Below are positions 54,463 to 64,000 of a stretch of DNA of 64,000 nucleotides, piece by piece; position 1 is the first letter of the stretch, and each line of letters begins with the position of its first letter. The DNA is from Pararge aegeria (Eukaryota > Arthropoda > Insecta > Lepidoptera > Nymphalidae): contig NC_053201.1 in assembly GCF_905163445.1 (NCBI RefSeq), forward strand, positions 7,140,001-7,204,000. Direction: 5' to 3'. The notes beneath the pieces are model-generated. The model saw nothing but the letters and a program-made list of their open reading frames with translations, made no database searches and had not been told where the DNA came from. A program made the translations under genes and the position numbers.

Positions 54463-55889
54463 ATTCTTATTTTGTTTACTTTTGGATTTTTATTGCCTTA
54501 CTAATATTAATAATGCGAAAGTGTGTTTGTTTGTGTGGATTTTTCACATAGATTTAGTTGAAAGGACGGAGAGTAACATAAGCATTTTATCCCAGGAACA
54601 CCAAAGGTTTTGCATAAAAATAAACGTAATAAACGCTCCGCGTTTAGCCAAGCCAATGCTTTTTATTTGCATCAAACATTTAGTATAACGGACTGGCGTA
54701 CTAATCGGCGCGCGGCGTATTATAACTCAGGTCTCATAAAAAACAAAAATACACTATTCCGCATAATACTTTACTAGCTGACTTGAGTTGGAGGAGCTGA
54801 GCTGAGTTGCACAACTTCGTTGCACCAAATGGGTTATTACCGGAAAACACAAATGAGATGACATTTTCTCAAAATGAATCCTAGCTAGATCGATTTGTCG
54901 CCCCCGAAACCACCTGTATACTAAATTTCATGAAAATCGTTGAAGCCGATTCCGAGATTACAATTATATATGTACAAGAATTGCTCGTTTAAAGATATAA
55001 GATTTGGAACCAACAAATTTATATTATTACTTTAAACAAGTTCCTTTACACTGTACAGTTTAAAGCTTTCTTGAAAGAGGAAAACATATTATATTGAAAA
55101 CGTTGTAAAAAAACACATACATATTTACTAAAGAAATTATTATATGAACTTATTATTGTAATAATAATAAGTTCAAATAATAATCTGTAATAATAATGAA
55201 TGATTTATTTTTATTTTATTTTTAGGGAGATTGAGTTGGTATTTTGATTATTATTTGGTGTTTGAGAAAAATACTCAATACAATAGTCAATAATCTCTAT
55301 AGGTACTAAACGTGGTTGACGAGCCTAAAGGAAGAGCCTTTTTCACAATATTTTCCGTAGCAAAAGATTCCACTACCACTATTTTAAGACCTGTTAATTT
55401 AGTTTAGTTTAGTTTAGAGATTTAGGTTCGGCATAATACGTATTATCTATTTGAATATCCTTTATCGCTTGGTAAAGAGATATAATGGTTATAGCCACCT
55501 TGCAGCTCTAAATAAGGGTTTTCTTTGTATTTGACTTGTATAATCACATCGTTCGTAAGCAGTAAGATCGTCTCTATGTGACCTGTAGAGCATCTTTCTT
55601 ATCTGGTTTAGGAAAACTTGGCACGGTGCCAATTTAGTTGTAAGTAGCCTAGAATGAACGTCATTAAGATTTCGTTGAACACATTTTGTAATTTGTTGTC
55701 TGTGACTATGTCTCTAAACTAAATTGAAATGTCTAAAATTAGTAATTTTTACGATGATTTCCATGGAATTAGACTTTTTTGATTTTTTTGGCCTTTATTC
55801 CGCGGAAGCGTTTCCGTGGCCAGACGATTGGTAGGAACACCAATTGGTGGGGCTTTAGTCGATACGAGTCCGACATAATCACAATTTAT

Positions 55890-56115
55890 TATTTCTGAAT
55901 TTTCTCTGGTGTGGTCTGGTGGGAGGGTTTAGCCGTGGCTAGTTACCTTAACGACACAGCCATGCCGCCAAGTGATTTAGTGTTCCGGTGCGATGTCGCG
56001 CAGAAACCCATTAGGGGGATCACTACCATACTTCCTAACAGGTTAGCCCGCTACCATTTAAGACTTCATTATCACTTACCATCAGGTGAGATTGCAGGCA
56101 TGGGCTTACCTGTAG
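55890..56115 (+). mobile_element. SINE C body in plus orientation
   Basis: TCTGGTGTGGTCTGGTGGGA, GGTTTAGCCGTGGCTAGTTA and TACCATCAGGTGAGATTGCA are the family C body read forwards; the tRNA-like head is lost. Confidence 0.7.
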
Positions 56116-56867
56116 TTAAATCAAAATAAAAAAAATACCTCGTAATTTTGAACACAATTTCACAAAAGGCTTTCATGGAGCTGAACACATACGACACAGA
56201 TTGATACATGCAAGGAACACGTCCACTAGCGGAGTATTGCTCTGTTTAAAGGCGATGGTTTTCCTCTTACCAGCAGGTGAACCATCTTCTTGAACCACCA
56301 ATTATTAACATAAGAAAAAAAGGTATTCATCAATCAATCAAACAATTTTTATTTTGCTTGATTATGGTACATGCAACATATCCTGCCAAGATTGGCGTGC
56401 AAAAATTATTCGTTAATGATTATATCAATATTCTATATTAAATAACAAGTAACATTTAAATAAATTAATTAAAAGTAAAAACACATAAAAAAAAGGAAAT
56501 GAAAATATCAGATTAAATAAAACGTTTATACTTAATAAATAAAATGAATGTCTATAATTATAATAATTTTCCATCCAAAAGTTTATCAAATAAAACTGAT
56601 TTGAAACAGGGAAGATCAATTTTGATGCTTTAAGTATTTGAAAGTATACTTTATCGCTGGCAATAATTGACACGATTATCACTAACTGTCATAAAAGAGA
56701 ATGATTTTGAGCATGCTCTAATGCTACTTGGTGGAATTTTTCGATACAATAAGAATTAAACATAATTGACTACTCTTACTCGTTAATTCGCTTAAAACTC
56801 CCTAGAAAAGACATATGTCCAGCACTTCGGACGTCTATCGGTTGATATGATAAATAAACAAATAAAA

Positions 56868-57125
56868 TAAATAAATAAATATACTACGACAATACACACA
56901 TCGCCATCTAGCCCCAAAGTAAGCGTAGCTTGTGTTATGAGTACTAATATGACAGATGATTTTTTATTTTTTTTTATGAATAACATACCTAAATATAAAT
57001 AGGAACACCCAGACACTGAGAAACATTCCTAATTATACCACAAACATTTGCCAGTTGTGGGAATCGATCCCAGGGACTTGGACACAGAAAGCAGGGTCGT
57101 TGCCCACTGCGCCAATTGGCCGTCG
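56868..57125 (-). mobile_element. SINE family B, inverted copy
   Basis: The minus-strand head GACGGCCAATTGGCGCAGTG is present; the B-box region reads TGGGATCGATTCCCACAACT. The body is complete with minor indels. Confidence 0.85.
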
Positions 57126-57138
57126 GTGCGATGATGAT

Positions 57139-57410
57139 GAATTTATAATTTCTCCAATCTTTATACTCCACAGCAGATCTTCGGCAATGTACTCTCTAAG
57201 CACGTTTAGCTCCGACACTGAAGCACCCATAACCCCGTCTCTAATTATGTCCTCTGCAGTTTGGTTGCCTGGCAGGCATCGCTTTTTAGCGATAAGGCCG
57301 CCGATTGTACAATTAAAGTTTAATGTGTCGTTTTATGTCGTTTTTGTATGTCTTTCTTGGTGTGCAACAAAGTAAACTTTCTTCTTTCTTTCATCCTTAG
57401 GAAATTTTGA
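57139..57410. repeat. Nested repeat: foldback interior interrupted by a LINE tail
   Basis: 57139-57240 (TATAATTTCTCCAATCTTTA, CTTCGGCAATGTACTCTCTA) and 57395-57410 (AAATTTTGACA) match 18489-18600. Between them sits a tail with GCATCGCTTTTTAGCGATAAGGC and GTGCAACAAAG, a separate insertion. Confidence 0.6.
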
Positions 57411-58344
57411 CATTTGATAATTGTTAAGTGAAATATTGGAATATTATTACATGCAACAGTTAAAGTACCTACGTGGGTAAACTCTGCTAAATTCGTTGGT
57501 TATTACATGCATGTGGGTGAACTCTGCAAATTTCCTAAGTTCGTGCCGGAATTGAGATATGACCTGTAGTTGAATATTCTACCATACTAACGCAATACAA
57601 GGATAGTATTGTTATAGTAGAGTCGCTTAAATAGTCGCTATTTAACTAATAACTCCTCCTTAGCGAAATTAATATTTAATCTAATCCAAAAACTTCAGAT
57701 AACGATTGAATTGGTTAGTGATTTCCTTTTCCTTATCTTCCCTGTCGATAATATCCATACTAATATTATAAATACGAAAGTGTATTTGATTGTTTGTCCT
57801 TACATTAATTAAGCCCTAATGAACTTTATTTTTGGCAAGTTGAAAGCACGTGGAATAAGGTAAGCTAATTATTATCCCACAATATACATCGATATACGTC
57901 TCTCACAGGAGAGATGGTGCTCATTAGAACAGCGTCTGTTCTCTAAAACCATCAGCGAGTTGGTGGGCTTTAACGGCTGTTACCACAATTAAGTGATATT
58001 TTTTTTTTAATCTTTATAAACGAGCGCTTGACTGCAATCACACCTGGTGGTACGACGATGCAGCCTAAGGTGGAGCGCGCTTGCCTAGAAGATGCCTAAT
58101 CACTCTTGATTTGAAGGTACTCATTTTGTAGGTACTGGGGAAAATGGAAGCTGGAAGGGCATTCCAGATCCTAGCGGTGCGGATCAGAAATGAAGATGCG
58201 AAGCGCTTCGTACGCGTCCGCGGGACTAATAACAGGGACCGACGGCTTAACGTGCTCTGTGACTCACAGGGGTTGACACTGGCTAACTATGCTCTGTGGC
58301 TGAAAATTATTTTATAGAACATAGACTACACCTTATATAATTTT

Positions 58345-58419
58345 TGCCCCGACCCGGGATTCGAACCTAGGACCTCTTGATCTGTAGTTGAACATGCTAT
58401 CCTGTAGACCAACGGGGCA
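58345..58419 (-). mobile_element. tRNA-like sequence with perfect acceptor stem (SINE head or tRNA pseudogene)
   Basis: On the minus strand 75 bases begin TGCCCCG and end CGGGGCA (7/7 pairs), with GTTGGTCTACAGGATAGC (A box) and AGGTTCGAATCCCGG (B box). The anticodon arm does not pair and the residue before the anticodon is wrong, so it is probably not a working tRNA. The framework resembles tRNA-Pro. A decayed relative is at about 17345-17410. Confidence 0.6.
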
Positions 58420-58628
58420 GTTAATGGTCTTAAGGCGACATTGAAAACAATTTCAAAACATTTTCATGAATCAGCTGTTAACATTGCCGATATTCTAGTC
58501 GGCGCGTGCTCTATATGAAGAAAGCATTTTATAAATCGTAACAGTGCGTCGCGTCGCAGGTGTAACTTTCTTCAATGAGCCACCCAGTATTGTGCTCACG
58601 TCCCGAGTTACGTATTGATGTACACTGG

Positions 58629-58635
58629 TATAAAA
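58629..58635 (+). promoter_or_regulatory. TATA box of the 141-aa cuticle gene
   Basis: TATAAAA, 70-76 bp before the ATG at 58705. Confidence 0.8.
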
Positions 58636-58704
58636 TGTGGGGCTGCCCGAGGGAAGGCACAGTTCAACCTCGGCCACTGCGCATCCTCATCTAAGCAACC
58701 AACC

Positions 58705-60731
58705 ATGAACAACAAGGTGAGATTTCGATCATTTCATAAAAAATATAAAACCGATGCTTTTATTTTTATTTCCTTAAAAAGGTTTCCTTTTTTAAAAATC
58801 TAAAATTATGTGTTATATAATTATTATTATTTTAAAAAATAACAATGCTTCATTAAAAAGGTAATTTCCGCTTTATCATAAAAAGCAAACACATTAATAA
58901 GGTTGCATTTTAAATTATGAATTACATTGCATTAGCATTTTCGTAAATCAGTTTTAATTTTTTTGGCTTTATATAGTCTTTTTCCCCTTCAACAATTCAT
59001 AATGTCAATGGGCCCTAAAGATATCCCTTGGGTCATGCTTAAAGCCTTATATTTTATCAGAATATACTAGATCAAGTTTAAAAAGTTTGAGTGTTCGTGT
59101 CCTTTAATTACAAAAGAGTACGAGTTAAAATTTCTTAATCCAAATAAACATTCAACTGTATCGAACATTAAACAATCAGGACAGTTGTCGTTATTAAAGC
59201 GGCCTAGACCTAGGCTGGCTCACAGGCGTTGCCATTTATCGTTCTGCACACGGTCATCAAATCTACCACGACGCACGACCGATTGACCAATACTCTGTCA
59301 CTGGATGATTTGCGACATAGCCACAACTAACGTTCCTCATAACGTATGTGATAATGCTAGATAGCGTATTAACAAAAACTTGAATGGGCTAAACAGTTTG
59401 TTTAATACGTAATCGGTTTTATACCCGAACACTTAATCGTTTTTCAGAACGGTTTGTCGTTAGGGTGTCGAGTGTTGACTGCGTCTGATACCAGGCAGGA
59501 TCTGCCCTTTTTTAAGTAACTTTATACGTATAATTCGACGGCGTTAGTTGTATTATGTCTCCAAATGTTATAACTATAATGTAGAGACAGTAACAAATAT
59601 GTTTGCTTTTGCTCTGCCCACACTATCTGTTTGGCAGACAAAACAAGGCTTTGTAAAGGAGCTTTTTTAGATTAGTGCTTAAATTATGTAACTCTAATGA
59701 GCACTTAAATAATATATTTAGAAATTATGGGATACATTGATCAAAAGATTACTTTACTAGAAGTTAATTGCACATAAGTAACGTCTGCATATTAAGTAAT
59801 TATGTTGGAAAAGAGCAACTGCTGAGTTTAATGCCGGCTCCTTCTCGGTAGAATATGCCTTTCTTATAATGTAGTCCACTAAATAATTCCTTTTTTTAAT
59901 AAACTCACCACGCAATTCAAGCATTAATGCACTAATTTTTGGCTTACTTCCTTAAAAACTAATCTATTATTATGCTGGACGTATAAAGTTACGAAAACCG
60001 ACCCTTTCTTTGAGTTGGACCATGTCGCAAGTGAGCGCATGTATTCAGTACGGCAAACAACCCGCGCATATCAATGCGTTGGTGTGAGCACGACGCGGCG
60101 TCCTGATTGTGTAATTGATCGTTTGATAGCTTATTTCTTTGACTATTAGCTGATACCAAAAAAAAAGGTACACATTTTGTGAATTATATATCTAAATAAA
60201 ATGAAATGTGAGCTACCACTCTCTTCTATGATTGCAGACTGATTAGCAGGGCAAAGTATATATGAAATGTTATCAATGACTTTTGTGCATCGTCAAATTG
60301 GACATCTTTTGTTTCAGATTGTAGTATTCATCTGCGTAGTAGGTATTGCCTACGGTAGTGTCCTAGCCCCAGTCCCATTAGCTGCACGCGTAACTGATGT
60401 TCTACCTCAATACTCCTACGGCTATGATGTCCAAGACTCCCTAACTGGCGACTACAAGGGTCACCAAGAACAAAGAAACGGCGACCTAGTGACCGGCTCG
60501 TACTCAGTTGTAGACCCTGATGGTACGAGGAGGATTGTTGACTATACTGCTGATCCGTTGAATGGGTTCAACGCGGTGGTCCGTCGTGAACCGCTAGTCG
60601 TCGCTGCTGCTAAAGTGATTGCCCCAGCGCCAATTGTAGCTCCGGCTCCGCCACCTGTTTACGCAAGAGCACCCTTCTTCGCTCCAGGGCCCGCACCACT
60701 TCTAGCCCCAAGACAACCCTACTACTTTTAG
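58705..60731 (+). CDS. Short RR-2 cuticular protein, 141 aa
   Basis: This is a chitin-binding cuticle protein. Exon 1 (58705-58716) codes MNNK before a GTGAGA donor; exon 2 is 60318-60731 after TTTCAG, phase 0. The joined start MNNKIVVFICVVGIAYGS is a signal peptide. The RR-2 domain is about 33-95 (LPQYSYGYDVQDSLTGDYKG, GSYSVVDPDGTRRIVDYTAD, NGFNAVVRREP) and the short tail is Pro/Ala-rich (APAPIVAPAPPPVYARAP). The exon 2 frame is open upstream to 60267, but the splice acceptor and the signal peptide show that this ATG is not the start. A TATA box precedes exon 1. Its intron (1.6 kb) is AT-rich with one LINE 3' end at 59803-59870. The same gene design as the other two RR-2 genes points to a local family. 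No clear poly(A) signal seen. Confidence 0.94.
59803..59870 (+). mobile_element. LINE 3' UTR scrap in the cuticle-gene intron
   Basis: ATGTTGGAAAAGAGCAACTG followed by CTCGGTAGAATATGCCTTTC matches 17850-17915. Confidence 0.65.
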
Positions 60732-62146
60732 ATGAATTAATACAATTTTGTTGTGTTGCTGTATATACCTACCTATTAATTGATTAAGTACTTTTTTTAT
60801 AATTGTTATTTATATTATTAAATGAATTGAAATTTACTGTTGTTAACATTAGTTTATGTATAGTTTATGTAATCTACGTTATTAGATTAGTTCAGAGAGG
60901 CAGTCAACGCACCAATTTGTAGTGCTATTCACACGGCTATTTATCACAGACACTTATTCACAAATTTGAGGGAACAATGCGGGAAGAGATCAGTTGACAG
61001 ATATTTACAGTTTATGCACAAATGTCACTCAACCCTTTTCCACTAATCGATAACCCGAGGCCTCACGAAATAGCGATGTGCCTATATCACGACAGAGATC
61101 AAAGGCCTATAACGGGAGGGTTTGGTCATAATCACACCCCACAAAACGACTGTCAGCCATTTTGTGGTAGCAGTATATTTACAATTTACAAAAGACGATG
61201 CATTTTTTCTAAACGATATATATTTTTTTAATCTTTTTTTTTTATTTATTTTCTAGTCTAGTTTATGCATTAGCATGAAGTTATTTTTATGCTCATTATC
61301 TTTTATAAACCTGCAGTATGTTTTTAGCCAGTTATCTTAATCCTATGGTAGCTACTTTGTGAAAAGATCGTCTTTTGTACTCTTTTTCATCACAAAAAAT
61401 TTAAGAAATTAAAGGAGAGTTTGATATTTTCTTAAAAACCAAAATTAAAACAAAATATCGAGTATAATTACCTTATTGTGAACTCAACTATAGTTTAGAA
61501 TTATAAAATGTACTGCAACTTTTACTATGTGGAATAATAAGTAAGTGTCCTTAAAAATAAGCACAACGATGACCGCATTCCGGTAACATCGTGACCTTGC
61601 CTTTGTTAGCTACTTCAATTGAAAGCGAAAGTCAAAATGTCTCCGAAGCAGCGGTAGTTCAATTACCGGACCAGCCCAGTGTGACGTCACGAAGCTCCGA
61701 TGGTACATATGAAACGAGACCGCTGATTCGAATCCCCTGCACCAAGTTGCTTATTTTAACAATATGAGTTTTTAATTTAGTAATTAGTAACTTTTCGTGA
61801 CAGAGCTCATCCGTGGAAACACTAGAGCCATGAAGAAGTTTTTCACATTAAATTCTTCGAATCAGAACTGTTTTTATTTCAAATAAAAACTTGTAAACTT
61901 CAATGTGGTGTGGTCGTTTGACCCCAATATCTATCCACTATTAGTTTATTCACGTCGCACTGCAAAGGCCTACTTCAATTCATGGTGGCTAGATTTAACG
62001 AATATAAACACATTATTATTAGTAATAAATTATTACCGAGACGAAGGCTTAACGTGTACTTCGGGGCAAGGAAGTGGACAACGCAAAAACAATGCTAAAG
62101 AGTTAAAGACTTATATTTATTATCTTCTAATTAATTCTTCTTTATC

Positions 62147-62227
62147 ATAAGGCTGCCGGCACAGTCAATATTATTAACAATATGCAGAATATTGCCAATA
62201 ATATTGATGTGTGTGCGGGCAGCTTAT
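62147..62227. repeat. Foldback hairpin downstream of ODAD4
   Basis: ATAAGGCTGCCGGCACAGTC (62147 on) pairs with the inverse ending GCGGGCAGCTTAT (62227), about 29-bp arms with a few mismatches and a TATTATT-rich inner stem. It lies about 105 bp past the ODAD4 stop, just beyond the poly(A) signal. Confidence 0.7.
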
Positions 62228-62269
62228 TAGATGTAAGGAAAATATGCTTCGCGTAAAAAAATAAAGTTA

Positions 62270-62275
62270 TTTATT
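62270..62275 (-). terminator. Poly(A) signal of ODAD4
   Basis: AATAAA on the minus strand, 57-62 bases after the stop codon at 62332. Confidence 0.65.
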
Positions 62276-62331
62276 AAATTACAAACAATATAAAGCAAAA
62301 AAAAAATGTTGTAATGTAAAATTTTAGTAAC

Positions 62332-63999
62332 CTATAAGTCGAATATCTGAAAACCCAATGTACCTGATTTTGGAGGAGGTGGTAATGCTCGTTCTGGGCC
62401 TGGTATTACAGATAGCCCTCGCTGGCACCGTCGTTTACGTTCCGCAGGTGATGATCCAGCTTCAGGTTTACGTGGTAGAACTGAGAAACGTCTGCCAGGT
62501 GGCACGGTAGACATTCTCTTAAACAATACTTGGGTTTCAACGCCCTGAACTTCGTCCATTACACCTAAAATTTGCTTCTCACGCTGTACAATTGCTTTCC
62601 TCTCATCAGCAGTAACGGTTTCGGCTGCCATTTCTGCACATTTCGCTAGGAATGCTTGCACGCGTTCGGGATCCTGCAACTTCTTAGAAAATTCATACGC
62701 TTCCTCAACTTGGATTCGCACTTCATTCGAATTACCTTGCTGCATATCACCGCTCATTAACACAAAACAACCATTAAGCCACCAGGTGACGCTACTTGCC
62801 TCTTGAGCTTCTTTTTGGCACCGTTTCGCATAGAATTTAGCGAGTGCATAATTCTTTTGAGAACACAATAAACGTGCTAGTTCGTACATTAACCAGCACT
62901 TCATAAGCGAATTTTCACACATTTCTAGAGTAGCAATAACCTTTGCAGTAGCTTGTTTTATATCAATAAATTTATAGGGATAACTGGCCATGACTGAATC
63001 AAATGAGGTTGGTCTACCAACTGGTAATCCCATAAGAAAAGCGATACGACGTCTATTCCCCCGTTCACTGAGGGTATACGACAAGCGATGTTGGGATAAA
63101 TAACCTTCTCCTACAGCACGGTACAATCGATCAGTGTAAACCTCTTTATCAGGTAGTGTACGTCGAGTTTTGATATCTAAGAACATTTGCATGCGCTCTG
63201 CTTGTGCAATCAAATCCATAACACGATTTTCACGCATGCTCTTTTCTATTTGTTTCAAAAGTCTTTCAGCTGTTCTAGCTCCTATTTCTCGTTCTTTTAC
63301 CAATATAGCCTCTTTATATTTGTCTTGATGTTTTGATTCTGCCTTTTCAGCTAATTGTGTTGTGTAATACGGACGTTGCGCTCGTAACATTTCTTGTCTC
63401 TCGGTTAGTGACCGTAAAGCTTCTTTAACGAGCGCTTTTAACTTCACACTTCCCGCTGAATTTGCAGATTTCAGACGTTCATCTGAAGTTAGATGCTGGA
63501 GGAAAAATTTATCATACGCCATTGGTCCTAAATACTTCATAGCTAGTACACGAGCTAGGGTTAAATGTTTTCGTGCTTCCATTTGAGTAAGTTTTCGCTT
63601 TCGTTCCGGCTTTGGAATGCGAGAAACGTGTAATTGTTTCTGTGGTTCATCCTCATCTACGCGACCTGCCTTTGCCTCCATGTGTTTAATTAGCGGTAAG
63701 AAATCTAACATAACGCTACCTGCGTTAACACCTATGCAGTCTTGAATTGTTTCAACGCCCTGATTAATTCCTTCCATGAAATAAGGTGGCTGTCTTCGAT
63801 ATCTTGCACCTCTATAATTCATCACAACCGAGCGTTCAAAGTCTGACATAGTGTACAACGCCCGAGCTTGCATATTCCGGGCGTTCATGTTGCCAGGCTC
63901 CAATTTGAGTGCAAGCTCTGCGTCTGAATATGCTTGAACAGGTTGCACCGAATCAGCACATACCTGACTTCGGCCAGTAAGCAGGCGGACGTCGTCAGG
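62332..63999 (-). CDS. ODAD4: Outer dynein arm docking complex subunit 4 (ODAD4/TTC25)-like, 5' partial
   Basis: TTC25/ODAD4 is a TPR protein that helps dock outer dynein arms on axonemes. In insects such genes serve sperm flagella and sensory cilia (family knowledge). The frame is open from the window edge (63999) to a TAG at 62332, 555 residues without an intron, so the N-terminus is missing. Residues 1-60 are TPR helices (VRLLTGRSQV, SDAELALKLEPGNMNARNMQ, ALYTMSDFERS) matching human ALYL-DAEASLQ-ETLYTMGDFE. A middle segment has KYLGPMAYDKFFLQ and RAQRPYYTTQLAE. A second TPR block near 370-440 (KCWLMYELARLLCSQKNYAL, TWWLNGCFVLMSGD) parallels human TWLFHEIGRCYLE and WQLNASVLVAQ. The tail is basic and Pro-rich, unlike the Gly/Ser/Glu-rich vertebrate tail. 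A possible GT donor at the codons for Gln-Val is ignored because coding similarity continues through it. Confidence 0.88.
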   Translation of the reverse strand, partial: PDDVRLLTGRSQVCADSVQPVQAYSDAELALKLEPGNMNARNMQARALYTMSDFERSVVMNYRGARYRRQPPYFMEGINQGVETIQDCIGVNAGSVMLDFLPLIKHMEAKAGRVDEDEPQKQLHVSRIPKPERKRKLTQMEARKHLTLARVLAMKYLGPMAYDKFFLQHLTSDERLKSANSAGSVKLKALVKEALRSLTERQEMLRAQRPYYTTQLAEKAESKHQDKYKEAILVKEREIGARTAERLLKQIEKSMRENRVMDLIAQAERMQMFLDIKTRRTLPDKEVYTDRLYRAVGEGYLSQHRLSYTLSERGNRRRIAFLMGLPVGRPTSFDSVMASYPYKFIDIKQATAKVIATLEMCENSLMKCWLMYELARLLCSQKNYALAKFYAKRCQKEAQEASSVTWWLNGCFVLMSGDMQQGNSNEVRIQVEEAYEFSKKLQDPERVQAFLAKCAEMAAETVTADERKAIVQREKQILGVMDEVQGVETQVLFKRMSTVPPGRRFSVLPRKPEAGSSPAERKRRCQRGLSVIPGPERALPPPPKSGTLGFQIFDL

Positions 64000-64000
64000 A

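Larger units (their letters stand above)
54406..58704. other. Intergenic region between the second and third RR-2 genes
   Basis: It holds a Helitron-like fragment (54485-54660), an RTE-like tail (about 54776-55000), SINE C in plus orientation (55890-56115), SINE B inverted (56868-57125), a nested repeat (57139-57410), a Helitron-like start (about 57755-57870), a SINE C scrap (58025-58085), a tRNA-like sequence (58345) and the third gene's promoter. 55000-55880 and 56120-56860 are AT-rich; only a TTCAA-AATAATAAT hairpin near 55145-55185 stands out. Confidence 0.6.
60732..62331. other. Intergenic region between the third RR-2 gene and ODAD4
   Basis: Mostly AT-rich sequence. I see a foldback at 62147-62227 and nothing else that I can name. 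Open frames at 61022 and 61905 have no recognisable content. Confidence 0.55.

Noticed and set aside
60267..60317. Upstream ATG that would extend the third RR-2 protein
   Set aside because: The sequence contains a polypyrimidine-AG acceptor, and the signal peptide is completed only by joining MNNK from 58705.
63961..63966. GT donor-like AGGTATGT near the right edge of ODAD4
   Set aside because: The frame stays open on both sides and the TPR similarity continues upstream (VRLLTGRSQ), so I read it as coding sequence.
1..64000. CRISPR array, operon, prophage or bacterial sequence
   Set aside because: No regular direct repeats with spacers, no Shine-Dalgarno-led gene runs; all genes have spliceosomal introns or eukaryotic families.

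Overview
This is a window of an insect nuclear genome, almost certainly Lepidoptera. It is AT-rich, with intron-bearing genes, three RR-2 cuticular protein genes of lepidopteran type, and many short transposon-derived sequences (tRNA-like SINEs, foldback/MITE elements, LINE 3' ends, Helitron-like and RTE-like tails). One SINE family, seen about seven times, reminds me of satyrine butterflies, but I cannot confirm that. No bacterial, viral or CRISPR features were found.

Layout, left to right. (1) 388-3520, minus: the first four coding exons of the E3 ubiquitin ligase KCMF1. The fourth exon ends at what looks like a minor-spliceosome (U12, AT-AC) donor, and the rest of the gene lies left of the window. 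(2) 5331-13986, plus: a complete eight-exon HAT1 (type B histone H4 acetyltransferase, 404 aa). (3) 34351 down to 19527, minus: a complete MSL3 chromatin protein that I reassembled from 13 small exons (568 aa: N-terminal chromo barrel, MRG domain split by a long acidic, low-complexity insert). (4) 38721-37479, minus: an RR-2 cuticular protein (184 aa). (5) 38722-53161: 14.4 kb of intergenic DNA packed with repeats. (6) 53162-54405, plus: a second RR-2 protein (336 aa) with an Ala/Pro/Val/Tyr-rich repetitive tail. (7) 58705-60731, plus: a third, short RR-2 protein (141 aa). (8) 63999-62332, minus: the C-terminal 555 residues of an ODAD4/TTC25-like protein (outer dynein arm docking), running off the right edge.

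The genes do not form one pathway. HAT1 and MSL3, convergent neighbours, both act in histone H4 acetylation biology (HAT1 on new H4, MSL3 in an H4K16 acetylation complex). The three RR-2 genes form a small cuticle cluster that shares one design: a TATA box, a first coding exon of 12 bases encoding four residues, a phase-0 intron, then one large exon.

I find no clearly new biological system. The most notable items are the U12-type donor in KCMF1, a palindromic element carrying tRNA-like sequence inside MITE-like inverted repeats, a tandem repeat that appears to have copied a splice acceptor of MSL3, direct repeats around a frame-neutral MSL3 exon, and an E2F-type site just upstream of HAT1. 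Exon calls come from reading splice sites, phase and protein similarity by eye; no alignment or transcript data were available.
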